Positions 8,640 to 17,034 of a DNA stretch of 64,000 nucleotides are shown piece by piece (the first letter of the stretch is position 1; each line of letters starts with the position of its first letter). The stretch is from DASSUW01 sp963811895. GTDB lineage: Bacteria; Actinomycetota; Thermoleophilia; Solirubrobacterales; Solirubrobacteraceae. The stretch covers positions 263,051 to 327,050 of the forward strand of contig CAWETE010000008.1 in the NCBI GenBank assembly GCA_963811895.1. Direction: 5' to 3'. Under the pieces are notes generated by a model. The model was not told the DNA's origin and did not search any database. It saw nothing but the letters and a program-made list of their open reading frames with translations. Position numbers and translations under genes: made by a program.

Positions 8640-9319
8640 TCAGCCCCGCAGCCTGTCGAGGCCGTCGAGGATGAGGTCGAGGCCGAACAGGAACTCCGTG
8701 GCGTAGTCGTAGCCGGACCTCCGCGACGTAGCCGCCGACCACTTCGCGAGGTGGGGGTAGGCGGCTCAGCATGTCCGCGTACGCGTCCATCTGCCGCTGT
8801 GCCTCCGCCGCGAAGTCCTCGGGCGTCCGGGAGGACATGTCGGTCTCCTGGAGCGCGAAGCCGTAGATGTAGGCGTCCTGGACCGAGTAGGCGTGGACGG
8901 TCATCTCGATCGAGAAGCCGGCCGCGCGTAGGCACCCGAGGACCGCGTCGTGGAGCCGGAGGTTCGCCGGCCCGTGATCGGTGCGGCCCTCCATCTGGCC
9001 GACCGCCCAGCGGTGGCGGCCGAGCACCTCGCGGGTCGAGAGGGCGCGCACGGCGCATCGCCGCCTTCCAGTCGAGCTCGAGCGACGGCAGCTCGATCTC
9101 GCCGAAGACGATGTCGATCATCCCGTCGATCAGCTCGTCCTTGTTCGGCACGTAGTAGTAGAGCGTCATCGCCGCCACGCCGAGCTCCTCGGCGAGCTTG
9201 CGCATCGACAGCCACTCGAGCCCGTGACGGTCGGCGAGCTCCACGGCCGTCTCCAGCACGCGCTCCCGGCTGAGCGGCTCCCTCGATGTCGACGGTTCGG
9301 TTTGCCCCACTTGCGCCAT
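8640..9319 (-). pseudogene. TetR family regulator, split by two frameshifts
   Basis: The N-terminal helix-turn-helix is intact from ATG 9319 (SMRKLAEELGVAAMTLYYYVPNKDELI). The C-terminal ligand domain continues in a second frame from about 9051 (VLGRHRWAVGQMEGRTDHGP...AYIYGFALQE). The final segment, ending GYDYATEFLFGLDLILDGLDRLRG, continues in a third frame to a TGA at 8640-8642. Reading all three gives a normal full-length tetracycline-repressor-like protein of about 226 residues. The indels fall near 9050 and 8764. This could be a recently dead gene or two consensus errors. It is transcribed away from the MMPL exporter gene, and a perfect palindrome lies between the two starts, so it is the likely repressor of that exporter. 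Confidence 0.85.
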
Positions 9320-9321
9320 CT

Positions 9322-9352
9322 TACACTGTACGACAAGCTCTCTTACAGTGTA
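9322..9352. promoter_or_regulatory. TetR-type operator between regulator and MMPL gene
   Basis: A perfect 9-bp inverted repeat TACACTGTA (9322-9330) / TACAGTGTA (9344-9352) with a 13-bp spacer lies in the 58-bp gap between the divergent starts. On the plus strand TTACAC (9321-9326) and TACAGT (9344-9349), 17 bp apart, can act as -35 and -10 for the exporter gene, so the operator arms cover the promoter. This is inference from position and symmetry. Confidence 0.75.
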
Positions 9353-9377
9353 CGAACCGCTACGGAGGGAGCCGGTC

Positions 9378-11519
9378 ATGCAGCCCAGCAACATCGCCGC
9401 GCGAGTTGGTCGTTGGAGCGCTCAGCACCGCAGGACGGCCATCCTCGGATGGATCGTGTTCGTCGTCCTCGCCGTGGTGGTTGGCGGCAAGATCGGCCAG
9501 AACGACCTCGACGAGTCGGCGGCCGGCAGCGGCGAGTCCAAGCGCGGCGACATGATCGTCGAGGCCGCGGGCTTCCCGGAGCAGTCCGGCGAGCAGGTGC
9601 TCATCCAGGGCAAGAGCACGACCGCCGCCGTGCGGGACGTGGTGAGCCGGCTCGAGCGGATCGAGAGCGTCACGGAGATCCAGCGCCCGCTCACCTCGAA
9701 GGACGGCCGCTCGGTCCTCGTGAGCTTCGAGCTGCGCGGCAGCGACGAGGAGGCCGAGAAGCTCGTCGAGCAGCCGCTCGCCGCCGTGGCCGCCGCCCAG
9801 GCCGCTCATCCCGGCGTGCGGGTCGAGCAGTTCGGCGAGGCGTCCGCGACCAAGGCGATCGCCGCGCAGGACGCCAAGGACGGCAAGCAGGCGACGCTGC
9901 TCTCCAACGTGCTGCTGCTGATCATCCTGCTCGTCGCCTTCGGCGCCGTCGTGGCCGCCGGCCTGCCGCTCGTGCTCGGCGCCAGCGCCGTCGCGGCCGC
10001 CGTCGGGCTGATCGGGCCGATCAGCCGGCTCTACGCGCTGCCGGCCGACGTGGCCGAGCTCATGATCATCATCGGCCTCGCCGTCGGCGTGGACTACGCG
10101 ATGTTCTATACACGCCGCGTGATGGAGGAGCGCGACCGCGGCCACTCGGCCGAGGCCGCGGTGGAGATCGCCGCCGCCACCTCGGGCCGCGCGGTGCTCA
10201 TCTCGGGCCTGACCGTGATGACCGCGATGGCCGGGCTGCTGTTCGCCGGCAACCCGATCTTCGTGGGCTTCGGCGTCGGCACGATGCTCGTCGTCGCCGT
10301 GGCGATGCTCGGCTCGCTGACCTTCCTGCCGGCGATGCTCGCCTTCCTGAGCCGGAAGAACTGGCTGGAGAAGGGGCGCATGCCCTTCATCACCAAGCGC
10401 CGCCACGCGAACAAGGGCGAGTCGCGCGTGTGGGGCGCCATCCTCACCCGCGTCCTCAAGCGCCCGCTCGTGTCGACGGTGCTCGCCGGCGGTCTGCTCG
10501 TCGCCCTCAGCGTCCCCGCCCTCGGCCTCCAGTTCAAGAACCCGGGCTTCGACGGCTACTCGCGCAGCCAGCCGGTCATCCAGACCTACGACCGCCTCCA
10601 GGCCGCCTTCCCCGGCGGCGCCGTCCCGGCCACGGTCGTCGTCAAGGCCCAGGACGTCACGGCCGCCCCGGTACAGGCCGCGATCGAGCAGCTGCACGAC
10701 CGGGCGATCGCCACCGGCGCCCTCTCCGAGCCCTCGCACGTCGAGATCAGCCCCGACAAGACCGTCGCCGTCGTCGCGCTCTCGGTGAAGGGCAGCGGCA
10801 CCGACGCCGCCTCCGAGCGCTCGCTCGAGGTGCTGCGCTCCGACGTCGTCCCCGCCACCGTCGGCAAGCTGGCCGGCGCCGAGGTCGCCGTGACCGGCGT
10901 GACGGCCAACTCGAAGGACTTCCTCGACGCCGCGAGCTCGCGCGCGCCGCTCGTGTTCGCCTTCGTGCTCAGCCTGGCTTTCATCCTGCTGCTGGTCACG
11001 TTCCGCTCGATCGTGGTGCCGATCAAGGCGATCGTGCTCAACCTGCTGTCGGTCGGCGCCGCCTACGGCGTCCTGAAGCTCGTCTTCCAGGACGGCCACG
11101 GCGCGAAGCTGCTCGACTTCCAGTCGGTCGGCGGCGTCGCCCCCGTGATCCCGCTGTTCCTGTTCGTGATCCTCTTCGGCCTCTCGATGGACTACCACGT
11201 GTTCATCCTCAGCCGCGTCCGCGAGGCGTACAGCCGCGGCATGAGCAACGACGACGCGGTCGCCCACGGCATCAAGAGCACCGCGGGCGTCGTCACCAGC
11301 GCCGCGCTCGTCATGGTCGCCGTCTTCGGCTCCTTCGCCCTCGGCAGCGACCAGCTCGCCAAGCAGATCGGCGTCGGCCTCGCCGTCGCGATCCTGATCG
11401 ACGCCACGATCATCCGCGCCGTCCTGCTCCCGGCCACGATGAAGCTGCTCGGCGAGCGCAACTGGTATCTGCCGAAGCGCCTCGGCTGGCTGCCGAAGCT
11501 GGCCCCCGCTGCGGCGTGA
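9378..11519 (+). CDS. MMPL/RND family membrane exporter
   Basis: A 713-residue MMPL protein of the YdfJ/actinobacterial type. It has an N-terminal membrane helix (about 20-40), a periplasmic loop, five helices, a cytoplasmic loop, a further helix near 360-380, a second loop and a final five-helix bundle. The GVDYAMFYTRR and LSMDYHVFILSRVREA motifs at the start of the two bundles carry the Asp-Tyr pairs used for proton coupling in this family. ATG 9378 is preferred over GTG 9348 because GGAGGGA lies 8 bp upstream, whereas the GTG falls inside the operator. It probably exports lipids or a toxic hydrophobic compound under control of the adjacent TetR. Confidence 0.92.
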   Translation: MQPSNIAARVGRWSAQHRRTAILGWIVFVVLAVVVGGKIGQNDLDESAAGSGESKRGDMIVEAAGFPEQSGEQVLIQGKSTTAAVRDVVSRLERIESVTEIQRPLTSKDGRSVLVSFELRGSDEEAEKLVEQPLAAVAAAQAAHPGVRVEQFGEASATKAIAAQDAKDGKQATLLSNVLLLIILLVAFGAVVAAGLPLVLGASAVAAAVGLIGPISRLYALPADVAELMIIIGLAVGVDYAMFYTRRVMEERDRGHSAEAAVEIAAATSGRAVLISGLTVMTAMAGLLFAGNPIFVGFGVGTMLVVAVAMLGSLTFLPAMLAFLSRKNWLEKGRMPFITKRRHANKGESRVWGAILTRVLKRPLVSTVLAGGLLVALSVPALGLQFKNPGFDGYSRSQPVIQTYDRLQAAFPGGAVPATVVVKAQDVTAAPVQAAIEQLHDRAIATGALSEPSHVEISPDKTVAVVALSVKGSGTDAASERSLEVLRSDVVPATVGKLAGAEVAVTGVTANSKDFLDAASSRAPLVFAFVLSLAFILLLVTFRSIVVPIKAIVLNLLSVGAAYGVLKLVFQDGHGAKLLDFQSVGGVAPVIPLFLFVILFGLSMDYHVFILSRVREAYSRGMSNDDAVAHGIKSTAGVVTSAALVMVAVFGSFALGSDQLAKQIGVGLAVAILIDATIIRAVLLPATMKLLGERNWYLPKRLGWLPKLAPAAA

Positions 11520-11528
11520 GGTGATAGA

Positions 11529-11545
11529 TTCATAATAGTTATGAA
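11529..11545. promoter_or_regulatory. AT-rich palindrome over the MFS start codon, likely MarR operator
   Basis: TTCATAA-TAG-TTATGAA is a perfect 7-3-7 palindrome. The right arm includes the ATG of the MFS exporter gene. An AT-rich symmetric site stands out in sequence this GC-rich. The gene after the exporter encodes a MarR protein, so autoregulation of the exporter-regulator operon is the simplest reading. Confidence 0.7.
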
Positions 11546-12890
11546 ACCGCAACAGATCGGCATCCTCCTCATCTGCAGCATGAGCCTGTTCATCGTCGGG
11601 CTCGACATCACGGCCGTGAACGTGGCCCTGCCGTCGATCGCCGGGGACCTGGACGCCGACGTTGCGGGGCTGCAGTGGACGGTCAGCGCCTACACCGTCG
11701 TGATGGCGAGCCTGCTCATGTTCTCGGGCTCGATGGCCGACCGGCTCGGGCGCAAGCGGATCTTCGTCACGGGGCTCACCGTGTTCTCGGCGGCGTCGCT
11801 GCTCTGCAGCCTGGCGCCGTCGGTCGAGCTCCTCGTCGTGGCCCGCGTGCTCCAGGGCGTCGGCGCCTCGATGCTCAACCCGGTCGCGATGTCGATCATC
11901 ACCAACACGTTCACGGAGCCGCGCGAACGGGCTCAGGCGGTCGGCATCTGGGGCGCCGTGTTCGGCATCGCGATGGCGCTCGGGCCGATCGTGGGCGGCG
12001 GGCTCGTCGCCACCGCCGGCTGGCCCTGGATCTTCCTGATCAACATCCCGCTGGGGCTGGCCGCGATCGTCCTGACGCTCCGCTTCGTCCCCGAGTCGCG
12101 GGCGCCGAGGCCGCGCCGGTTCGATCCCGCCGGCCAGCTGCTCTTCGTCGTGGTGCTGGGCTCGGTCACCTACGGCATCATCGAAGCCTCCTTGCCCGCC
12201 GTGTTCGTCGCGGCCATGGCGCTCGCCGGGCTCCTGCTCTACGAGCCCCGCCGCGAGGACCCGCTCGTCGACGTGCGGTTCTTCCGGTCGGTCCCGTTCT
12301 CGTCGGCGATCGCCATCTCGGTGGCCGCGTTCGCCGCGTTCGGCGGGTTCCTCTTCCTCAACACGCTGTACCTGCAGGACGTCCGCGGGCTCTCGCCGGT
12401 CGAGGCCGGCCTCGCCACCGTGCCCGTCGCGCTCATGATCGTGGTGGTCTCGCCCCTGTCGGGCCGCATCGTGGGCCGCCGCGGCCCGCGCGTGCCGTTG
12501 CTGATCTCCGGCGTGTGCACGGTGGTCGCGTGCGTGATGCTCACCGGGATCGACCCAGGGACCTCGCTCGCGACGCTGATCGCGACCTACACGGTCTTCG
12601 GGATCGGCTTCGGGTTCGTCAACGCGCCGATCACGAACACCGCGGTGTCCGGCATGCCGCGGGCCCAGGCGGGCGTCGCCGCCGCGATCGCCACCACCTC
12701 CCGGCAGTTCGGCCAGACGCTCGGGGTGGCGGTGGTCGGGGCGCACGCGGGCGCCGAGTCCGGCTGGTGGACGCTGACCGCCTTCGGCGCCGTGGTGCTG
12801 GTGCTCGGCCTCGTGGCCACGAGCCGCCGGGCTACCGCGTCGGCGGACCGGACGGCGGCGGCGCTCAATCCCGAGGCGCTCGCGACGTGA
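11541..12890 (+). CDS. MFS drug exporter (DHA2/EmrB-QacA type)
   Basis: A 449-residue major facilitator protein with about 14 predicted helices. Motif A is GSMADRLGRKRIF, motif C is GPIVGGGLVATAGWPWIFLINIPLG (characteristic of antiporters), and D/N residues lie in helix 1 (GLDITAVNVALPSIAGDL). The family exports drugs or biocides by proton antiport. The gene starts 21 bp after the MMPL stop but has its own palindromic operator over the start. Its stop codon overlaps the GTG of the MarR gene (GTGA at 12887-12890). Confidence 0.93.
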   Translation: MKPQQIGILLICSMSLFIVGLDITAVNVALPSIAGDLDADVAGLQWTVSAYTVVMASLLMFSGSMADRLGRKRIFVTGLTVFSAASLLCSLAPSVELLVVARVLQGVGASMLNPVAMSIITNTFTEPRERAQAVGIWGAVFGIAMALGPIVGGGLVATAGWPWIFLINIPLGLAAIVLTLRFVPESRAPRPRRFDPAGQLLFVVVLGSVTYGIIEASLPAVFVAAMALAGLLLYEPRREDPLVDVRFFRSVPFSSAIAISVAAFAAFGGFLFLNTLYLQDVRGLSPVEAGLATVPVALMIVVVSPLSGRIVGRRGPRVPLLISGVCTVVACVMLTGIDPGTSLATLIATYTVFGIGFGFVNAPITNTAVSGMPRAQAGVAAAIATTSRQFGQTLGVAVVGAHAGAESGWWTLTAFGAVVLVLGLVATSRRATASADRTAAALNPEALAT

Positions 12891-13288
12891 GCGATCCCCG
12901 GCAGGCCTGGATGCTGATGTCCGACCTCGTGCTCGACAACATGCGCCGGCGCGCGGTCTCGGAAGCGCTGGGGATGAGCTTCGGCCGCGCGCGGGCGATC
13001 CGCCGGCTCGCGCGCGAGCCCCTCTCCATGGGCGAGTTCGCCGCCGCGCTCGACATCGACCCTCCCAACGCGACCGTGCTGGTCGACGACCTCGAAGCCC
13101 AGGGCCTGGTACGCCGGCGCGCGCACCCGACGGACCGGCGGGCCAGGCTGGTCGAGGCGACGCGCAGGGGGAAGGCCCTGGCGAAGCGGGCCGACGACAT
13201 CCTCGCCACGCCGCCCGCGGCACTCAGCGCGCTTCCCCGCGAGGACCTCGAAGCGCTGCAACGGATCCTCGAGCGAGTTCAGGGGTAG
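12887..13288 (+). CDS. MarR family transcriptional regulator
   Basis: A 133-residue winged-helix regulator. It has the recognition region SMGEFAAALDIDPPNATVLVDDLEAQGLV followed by the wing RRRAHPTDRRARLVEAT, with helices on both sides for dimerisation. GTG at 12887 is used because it overlaps the exporter stop and gives the normal N-terminal helix. It is co-transcribed with the MFS gene and probably represses the pair by binding the palindrome at 11529-11545 until a ligand releases it. Confidence 0.9.
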   Translation: MSDPRQAWMLMSDLVLDNMRRRAVSEALGMSFGRARAIRRLAREPLSMGEFAAALDIDPPNATVLVDDLEAQGLVRRRAHPTDRRARLVEATRRGKALAKRADDILATPPAALSALPREDLEALQRILERVQG

Positions 13289-13329
13289 CACTGTGGCGCG
13301 CCCCGCGAGGGTGCGAGAGGATCGGCGGG

Positions 13330-15312
13330 ATGGCACGCTTCATGGCCTGCGCTCTCGCCGCCACGGCGCTCGCGGCGCTGGTGCTGCTCGGCGTGCTGAA
13401 CGGCATCGCGATCTCACGCGGCGAGGAGTCGTTCGGCGTCCTCGGCTTCGCGTTCCTCGCCCTCGGCGTCCTCGCGCCCGTCTGCGTCGGGCTCTTCCTC
13501 CTGCTCCAGCGACCACGCACGCTGGTCGCCTGGATCCTCCTGGCCGGCGGGTCGTCCGTGGTGGTCGTCATGGCCGCCTTCGGGCTGTCGGTCGTCGCGC
13601 TCGAGGACGACCCCGGCTCGGCGCTCGGCGCCTGGGCGCTGCTCGTCTCGCAGGAGTGGCTCGTGCTCTTCGCCTGGCCGCTCGCGCTCGCCTACGTGTA
13701 TCCGGACGGACGCCTGCCCTCTCCTCGCTGGAAGCCGATGGCGGGCGCCGCGCTCGCCTCGTGCGGCGGGGCGATGCTCCTGCTGCTCGGCCAGGAGACG
13801 CTCGAAGGCCCGTACGGCGACGTGGCGAATCCCTTCGGCGGCTTCGAGAGCGCACCGCTCGTCGCCGTCTTCTGGGCCTGCTGGGCCGGGGTGCTGATCT
13901 CGCTGTTCGGCGGGGCGCTGGCGCTGCGAGCCCGCTACAAGGCCGGCGACCGCGAGCGCCGGCGCCAGGTCCTCTGGCTCGCCTACGGCGCGCTGCTCGT
14001 GCCGCTCTGGCTCGGCGGCTCGTCGCTGTGGGGCCTCGTCTTCTCGCCGATCAGCGAGGCCGACATCCCGGTGCTCGGCCTGCTGCACGCCTGGCTGGCC
14101 CTCGCCGTGGCGGTGGCGGTGACGCGGCACGGCCTCTACTCGATCGACCGGCTGTTCAACCGCACGCTCGTCTACGGGCTGCTGACCGCCCTGCTCGCCG
14201 GCACGTACGCCGCGGGCGCGCTGCTCGTCGGGCTCCTGACGGGCGACTCGGCGCTGCCCGCCGCCGTCGGCACGCTGGCCGCGGCGCTCGCGTTCCGGCC
14301 GCTGCGCGACCGGCTGCAGCGGCTGGTCGACCGGCGCTTCGCCCGCGCCCGCTACGAGGGCATCGCGCTGGTGCACGCCTTCCTCGCCGACGTCCGCGCC
14401 GGTCGCGCCGAGCCCGAGGAGGTCGGCGCGGTGCTGGCCGTGGCGCTCGAGGATCCCGGCGCCGAGGTCTTCTTCCGGCTGCCCGAGACGAGCGCCTACG
14501 CCGACCGGCGCGGCCATCTCGTGGAGGCGCTCCCCGATGACGGGCGCGCCCGCTCGCCGATCGGCCGCGAGGTCGGCATGCTCCTGCACGACCCCGCGCT
14601 GACCCGCCGCCCAGACCTGCTCGGCGGCGTGCTCGACGCCGCGGCCGTCGCCGTCGAGCTCGGACGGCTGCGCGTGGAGCTGCGGCTCCAGCTCGCCGAG
14701 GTCGAGTCCTCGCGCGCGCGGATCGCCCAGGCGGGCTACGAGGAGCGCCGCCGGCTCGAGCGCGACCTGCACGACGGCGCGCAGCAGCGCCTCGTCACGC
14801 TCGGCATCACCCTGCGCCGGCTCCAGCGCTCGCTCCCGGGCGACGCCAAGGTGCTCGCACCGGCGTTCGACGCCGCCGTCGACGAGGTGGCGGCCACCAT
14901 CGCCGACCTGCGCACGATCGCCGCCGGCGTTCGGCCGCCCCGTCTGGACGAGGGCCTCGCGGCCGCGCTCGCCGACCTGGCGCGTGGCGCCGCGGTGCCG
15001 GTCGTGGTCGAGGCGTCGGGCGAGCGGGCGCCACCTGAGGTCGAGGCCGCCGCGTACTTCATCGCCTGCGAGGCGCTCACCAACGCCGTCAAGCACGGGT
15101 CGCCCTCGCGCGTCTCCGTCCACGCCGAGCGCGACGACGGCGTGCTCCGCCTCGTCGTCAGCGACGACGGGGTCGGCGGCGCCGTGGCGCGCTCGGGCAG
15201 CGGGCTCGCGGGCCTGGCCGACCGCGTGGCGGCGCAGGGCGGCACGCTGGCCCTCGAGAGCCCCGCGGGCGCCGGGACCCGCATCGCCGTGGAGCTGCCG
15301 TGCGCGTCGTGA
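13330..15312 (+). CDS. Membrane sensor histidine kinase (NarL-partner type, HisKA_3)
   Basis: A 660-residue kinase. The N-terminal 290 residues contain around eight or more hydrophobic helices. A linker and coiled coil (LRLQLAEVESSRARIAQAGYEE) follow, then the HisKA_3 dimerisation helix with the phospho-acceptor His in RRLERDLHDGAQQR (about residue 481). A HATPase_c domain comes last: EALTNAVKHG, DDGVGGA, GSGLAGLADRVAAQGG. It autophosphorylates and passes phosphate to the response regulator encoded next, whose GTG start lies 13 bases inside this gene's 3' end. The signal is unknown; a membrane-stress role is plausible from the exporters next door but not shown. Confidence 0.93.
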   Translation: MARFMACALAATALAALVLLGVLNGIAISRGEESFGVLGFAFLALGVLAPVCVGLFLLLQRPRTLVAWILLAGGSSVVVVMAAFGLSVVALEDDPGSALGAWALLVSQEWLVLFAWPLALAYVYPDGRLPSPRWKPMAGAALASCGGAMLLLLGQETLEGPYGDVANPFGGFESAPLVAVFWACWAGVLISLFGGALALRARYKAGDRERRRQVLWLAYGALLVPLWLGGSSLWGLVFSPISEADIPVLGLLHAWLALAVAVAVTRHGLYSIDRLFNRTLVYGLLTALLAGTYAAGALLVGLLTGDSALPAAVGTLAAALAFRPLRDRLQRLVDRRFARARYEGIALVHAFLADVRAGRAEPEEVGAVLAVALEDPGAEVFFRLPETSAYADRRGHLVEALPDDGRARSPIGREVGMLLHDPALTRRPDLLGGVLDAAAVAVELGRLRVELRLQLAEVESSRARIAQAGYEERRRLERDLHDGAQQRLVTLGITLRRLQRSLPGDAKVLAPAFDAAVDEVAATIADLRTIAAGVRPPRLDEGLAAALADLARGAAVPVVVEASGERAPPEVEAAAYFIACEALTNAVKHGSPSRVSVHAERDDGVLRLVVSDDGVGGAVARSGSGLAGLADRVAAQGGTLALESPAGAGTRIAVELPCAS

Positions 15313-15947
15313 TCGCCGAGGACACGGTGCTGCTGCGCGAAGGGCTCGCGGGGTTGCTCGAGGATGCCGGCCACGAGGTCGTCGGTCGCGCCGGCGACGC
15401 CGAGACGCTGCTGGCGCTGGTCGGCGAGCACGCGCCCGAGCTCGCGGTGGTGGACGTCCGCATGCCGCCGTCGTACGACGACGAGGGGACGCGCGCCGCG
15501 TCCGAGATCCGGCGCTCGCATCCGGGCACCGCCGTGCTCGTCCTCTCCCAGCACATCGAGACGCGCCACATCGTCGAGCTGGTGACCGACGGCGGCGGCT
15601 TCGGCTACCTGCTCAAGGACCGGGTGCTCGACGTCGACGACTTCCTCGACGCCGCCCGCCGGGTCAGCGAGGGCGGCTCGGCGCTCGACCCGCAGGTCGT
15701 GGCGACCCTGATCGCCGCCCCCAGCCGCCAGACGGCGCTCGACGAGCTCAGCCCGCGCGAGCGCGAGGTCCTCTCACTGATGGCCGAAGGCCGCACCAAC
15801 GGCGGGATCGCGCGGCGTCTGTGGCTCACCGAGAAGACGGTCGAGACCCACGTGCGGACGATCCTCATGAAGCTCGGCCTGCCGGCCGGCGCGGACGACA
15901 ACCGCCGCGTGCTCGCGGTGCTCACCTACCTGCAGGTTCAGGGCTAG
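15300..15947 (+). CDS. NarL/LuxR-type response regulator
   Basis: A 215-residue regulator with a receiver domain (acidic pair E7/D8, phospho-acceptor D52 in VVDVRMPP, conserved K in LLKDRVLD) and a C-terminal LuxR helix-turn-helix (LSPREREVLSLMAEGRTNGGIARRLWLTEKTVETHVRTIL). It starts at GTG 15300, overlapping the kinase gene, and is its cognate partner. When phosphorylated it should dimerise and bind promoter DNA; targets are not evident. Confidence 0.94.
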   Translation: MRVVIAEDTVLLREGLAGLLEDAGHEVVGRAGDAETLLALVGEHAPELAVVDVRMPPSYDDEGTRAASEIRRSHPGTAVLVLSQHIETRHIVELVTDGGGFGYLLKDRVLDVDDFLDAARRVSEGGSALDPQVVATLIAAPSRQTALDELSPREREVLSLMAEGRTNGGIARRLWLTEKTVETHVRTILMKLGLPAGADDNRRVLAVLTYLQVQG

Positions 15948-16012
15948 CCCTGAGGCCGGGTTCCGGGCTCGTCCTGATGTGCGGTCAGGCGGCCGCGCTT
16001 AGCGTCGTCGGC

Positions 16013-16480
16013 ATGACCACACGCATCCGCACCCTCACCCTCGCGATCGTGCTGATCGGCGCGCTCGCGGTCGCGCCGGCGGCCTTCGCCGGCAAGCGCA
16101 AGACGGACACGATCCGCGCGTTCTCCATGCCGGTCTCGTTCGTCTACACGAGCGTCGACGGGACCGTTACGCCGGGCCCGCCCGACGCCCCGCCGCAGGC
16201 CGGCGACGTGTTCGAGATCTCGTCGCTCGACTTCGTCGGCAACCACAAGAAGCACGCCAGGAAGGCGACGATGAGCGACTACCTGCGCTGCACGTTCACC
16301 GCCGAGCTCGAGCCCGACTGCTTCGGCTACACCGCCATCGGCGGCTCGCTGCTGCGCTTCCACGGCATGGAGATCATCGGCGGCACCGGCCGCTACCAGG
16401 GCGCCACCGGCAAGGTCCTCCTCAACAAGGAGGTCGAGGGCGGATCGGACTTCGTGGTCCGCGTCAAGCTCGCCCGCTGA
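16013..16480 (+). CDS. Small secreted protein, allene-oxide-cyclase/dirigent-like barrel
   Basis: A 155-residue protein with a clear signal peptide (TLTLAIVLIGALAVAPAAFA, cut after AFA near residue 26). The mature part has the IIGGTGRYQGATGKVLL pattern near the C-terminus. That pattern is typical of the allene-oxide-cyclase-like/dirigent beta-barrel fold, common in actinobacterial secreted proteins of unknown role. Two cysteines (CTFTAELEPDC) may form a disulfide. No ribosome site of note is visible. Function is not assigned; the fold call is from motif resemblance only. Confidence 0.75.
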   Translation: MTTRIRTLTLAIVLIGALAVAPAAFAGKRKTDTIRAFSMPVSFVYTSVDGTVTPGPPDAPPQAGDVFEISSLDFVGNHKKHARKATMSDYLRCTFTAELEPDCFGYTAIGGSLLRFHGMEIIGGTGRYQGATGKVLLNKEVEGGSDFVVRVKLAR

Positions 16481-16501
16481 GTGAGCTCGCTCGCCCCGCC
16501 G

Positions 16502-16933
16502 CTAGGAGTACCGCGGCGGGGCGGCGGCGTCCATCGACAGTCCCAGCATCCCGACGAGGCGGCCGGCGTCGTCCTTGATGACCGCGCATCGCGTGTAGGT
16601 CAGCAGGGTGCCGCCGCTCTTGCACCGCAGGGTGAAGTCGCCCTCCCAGCCACCGGTCCGGCGGATGCTCTCCATGTTCGCCTCGGCCGTCCGGCGGTCG
16701 CCCGGCGCCACGAGCAGGTCGAGGAACTGAAGCCCGATCGTCTCCGTGCCGGACCAGCCGTACAACCGCTGCGCGCCGGCGCTCCAGTGCGTGATCACCC
16801 CGTCGAGGTCGGTGGCGATCACCGCTGCGGCGCCGTGCACCAGCAGCTCCTCGAGCTCGGCGGCACGGATGGGCTCGGCCGCCCACGGCGCGTCCGCGGG
16901 GGCGTCTTCTCGGGACGGGGGCTGGGTTGTCAT
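16502..16933 (-). CDS. Stand-alone PAS domain protein
   Basis: A 143-residue protein comprising one PAS fold: AVIATDLDGVITHWSAGAQRLYGWSGTETIG, then the PAC segment GDFTLRCKSGGTLLTYTRCAVIKDDAGRLVGMLGLSMD. No kinase, cyclase or DNA-binding domain is attached, so it may be a ligand-sensing partner of another signalling protein. Sequence gives no clue to the cofactor. It is divergently oriented to the secreted hydrolase gene. Confidence 0.88.
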   Translation of the reverse strand: MTTQPPSREDAPADAPWAAEPIRAAELEELLVHGAAAVIATDLDGVITHWSAGAQRLYGWSGTETIGLQFLDLLVAPGDRRTAEANMESIRRTGGWEGDFTLRCKSGGTLLTYTRCAVIKDDAGRLVGMLGLSMDAAAPPRYS

Positions 16934-17034
16934 GAGCAGACCCCTGCATGGACGACGGTACCGGGTTTGCGGGCGTCCGTCGCGCGGCTCGACAATCGGC
17001 GCATGGGTCGCTGCTCCGGTTTACAGTGTTTCGA

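Noticed and set aside
9360..13223. A very long open frame on the minus strand (over 1,200 codons) opposite the MMPL, MFS and MarR genes
   Set aside because: It is antisense to three clearly recognisable genes, and its translation is low-complexity His/Arg/Asp/Gly-rich, the usual shadow in very GC-rich coding DNA.
17022..17027. TACAGT as -10 element before the secreted hydrolase
   Set aside because: No acceptable -35 lies at the right distance, and the ATG is only a few bases away.
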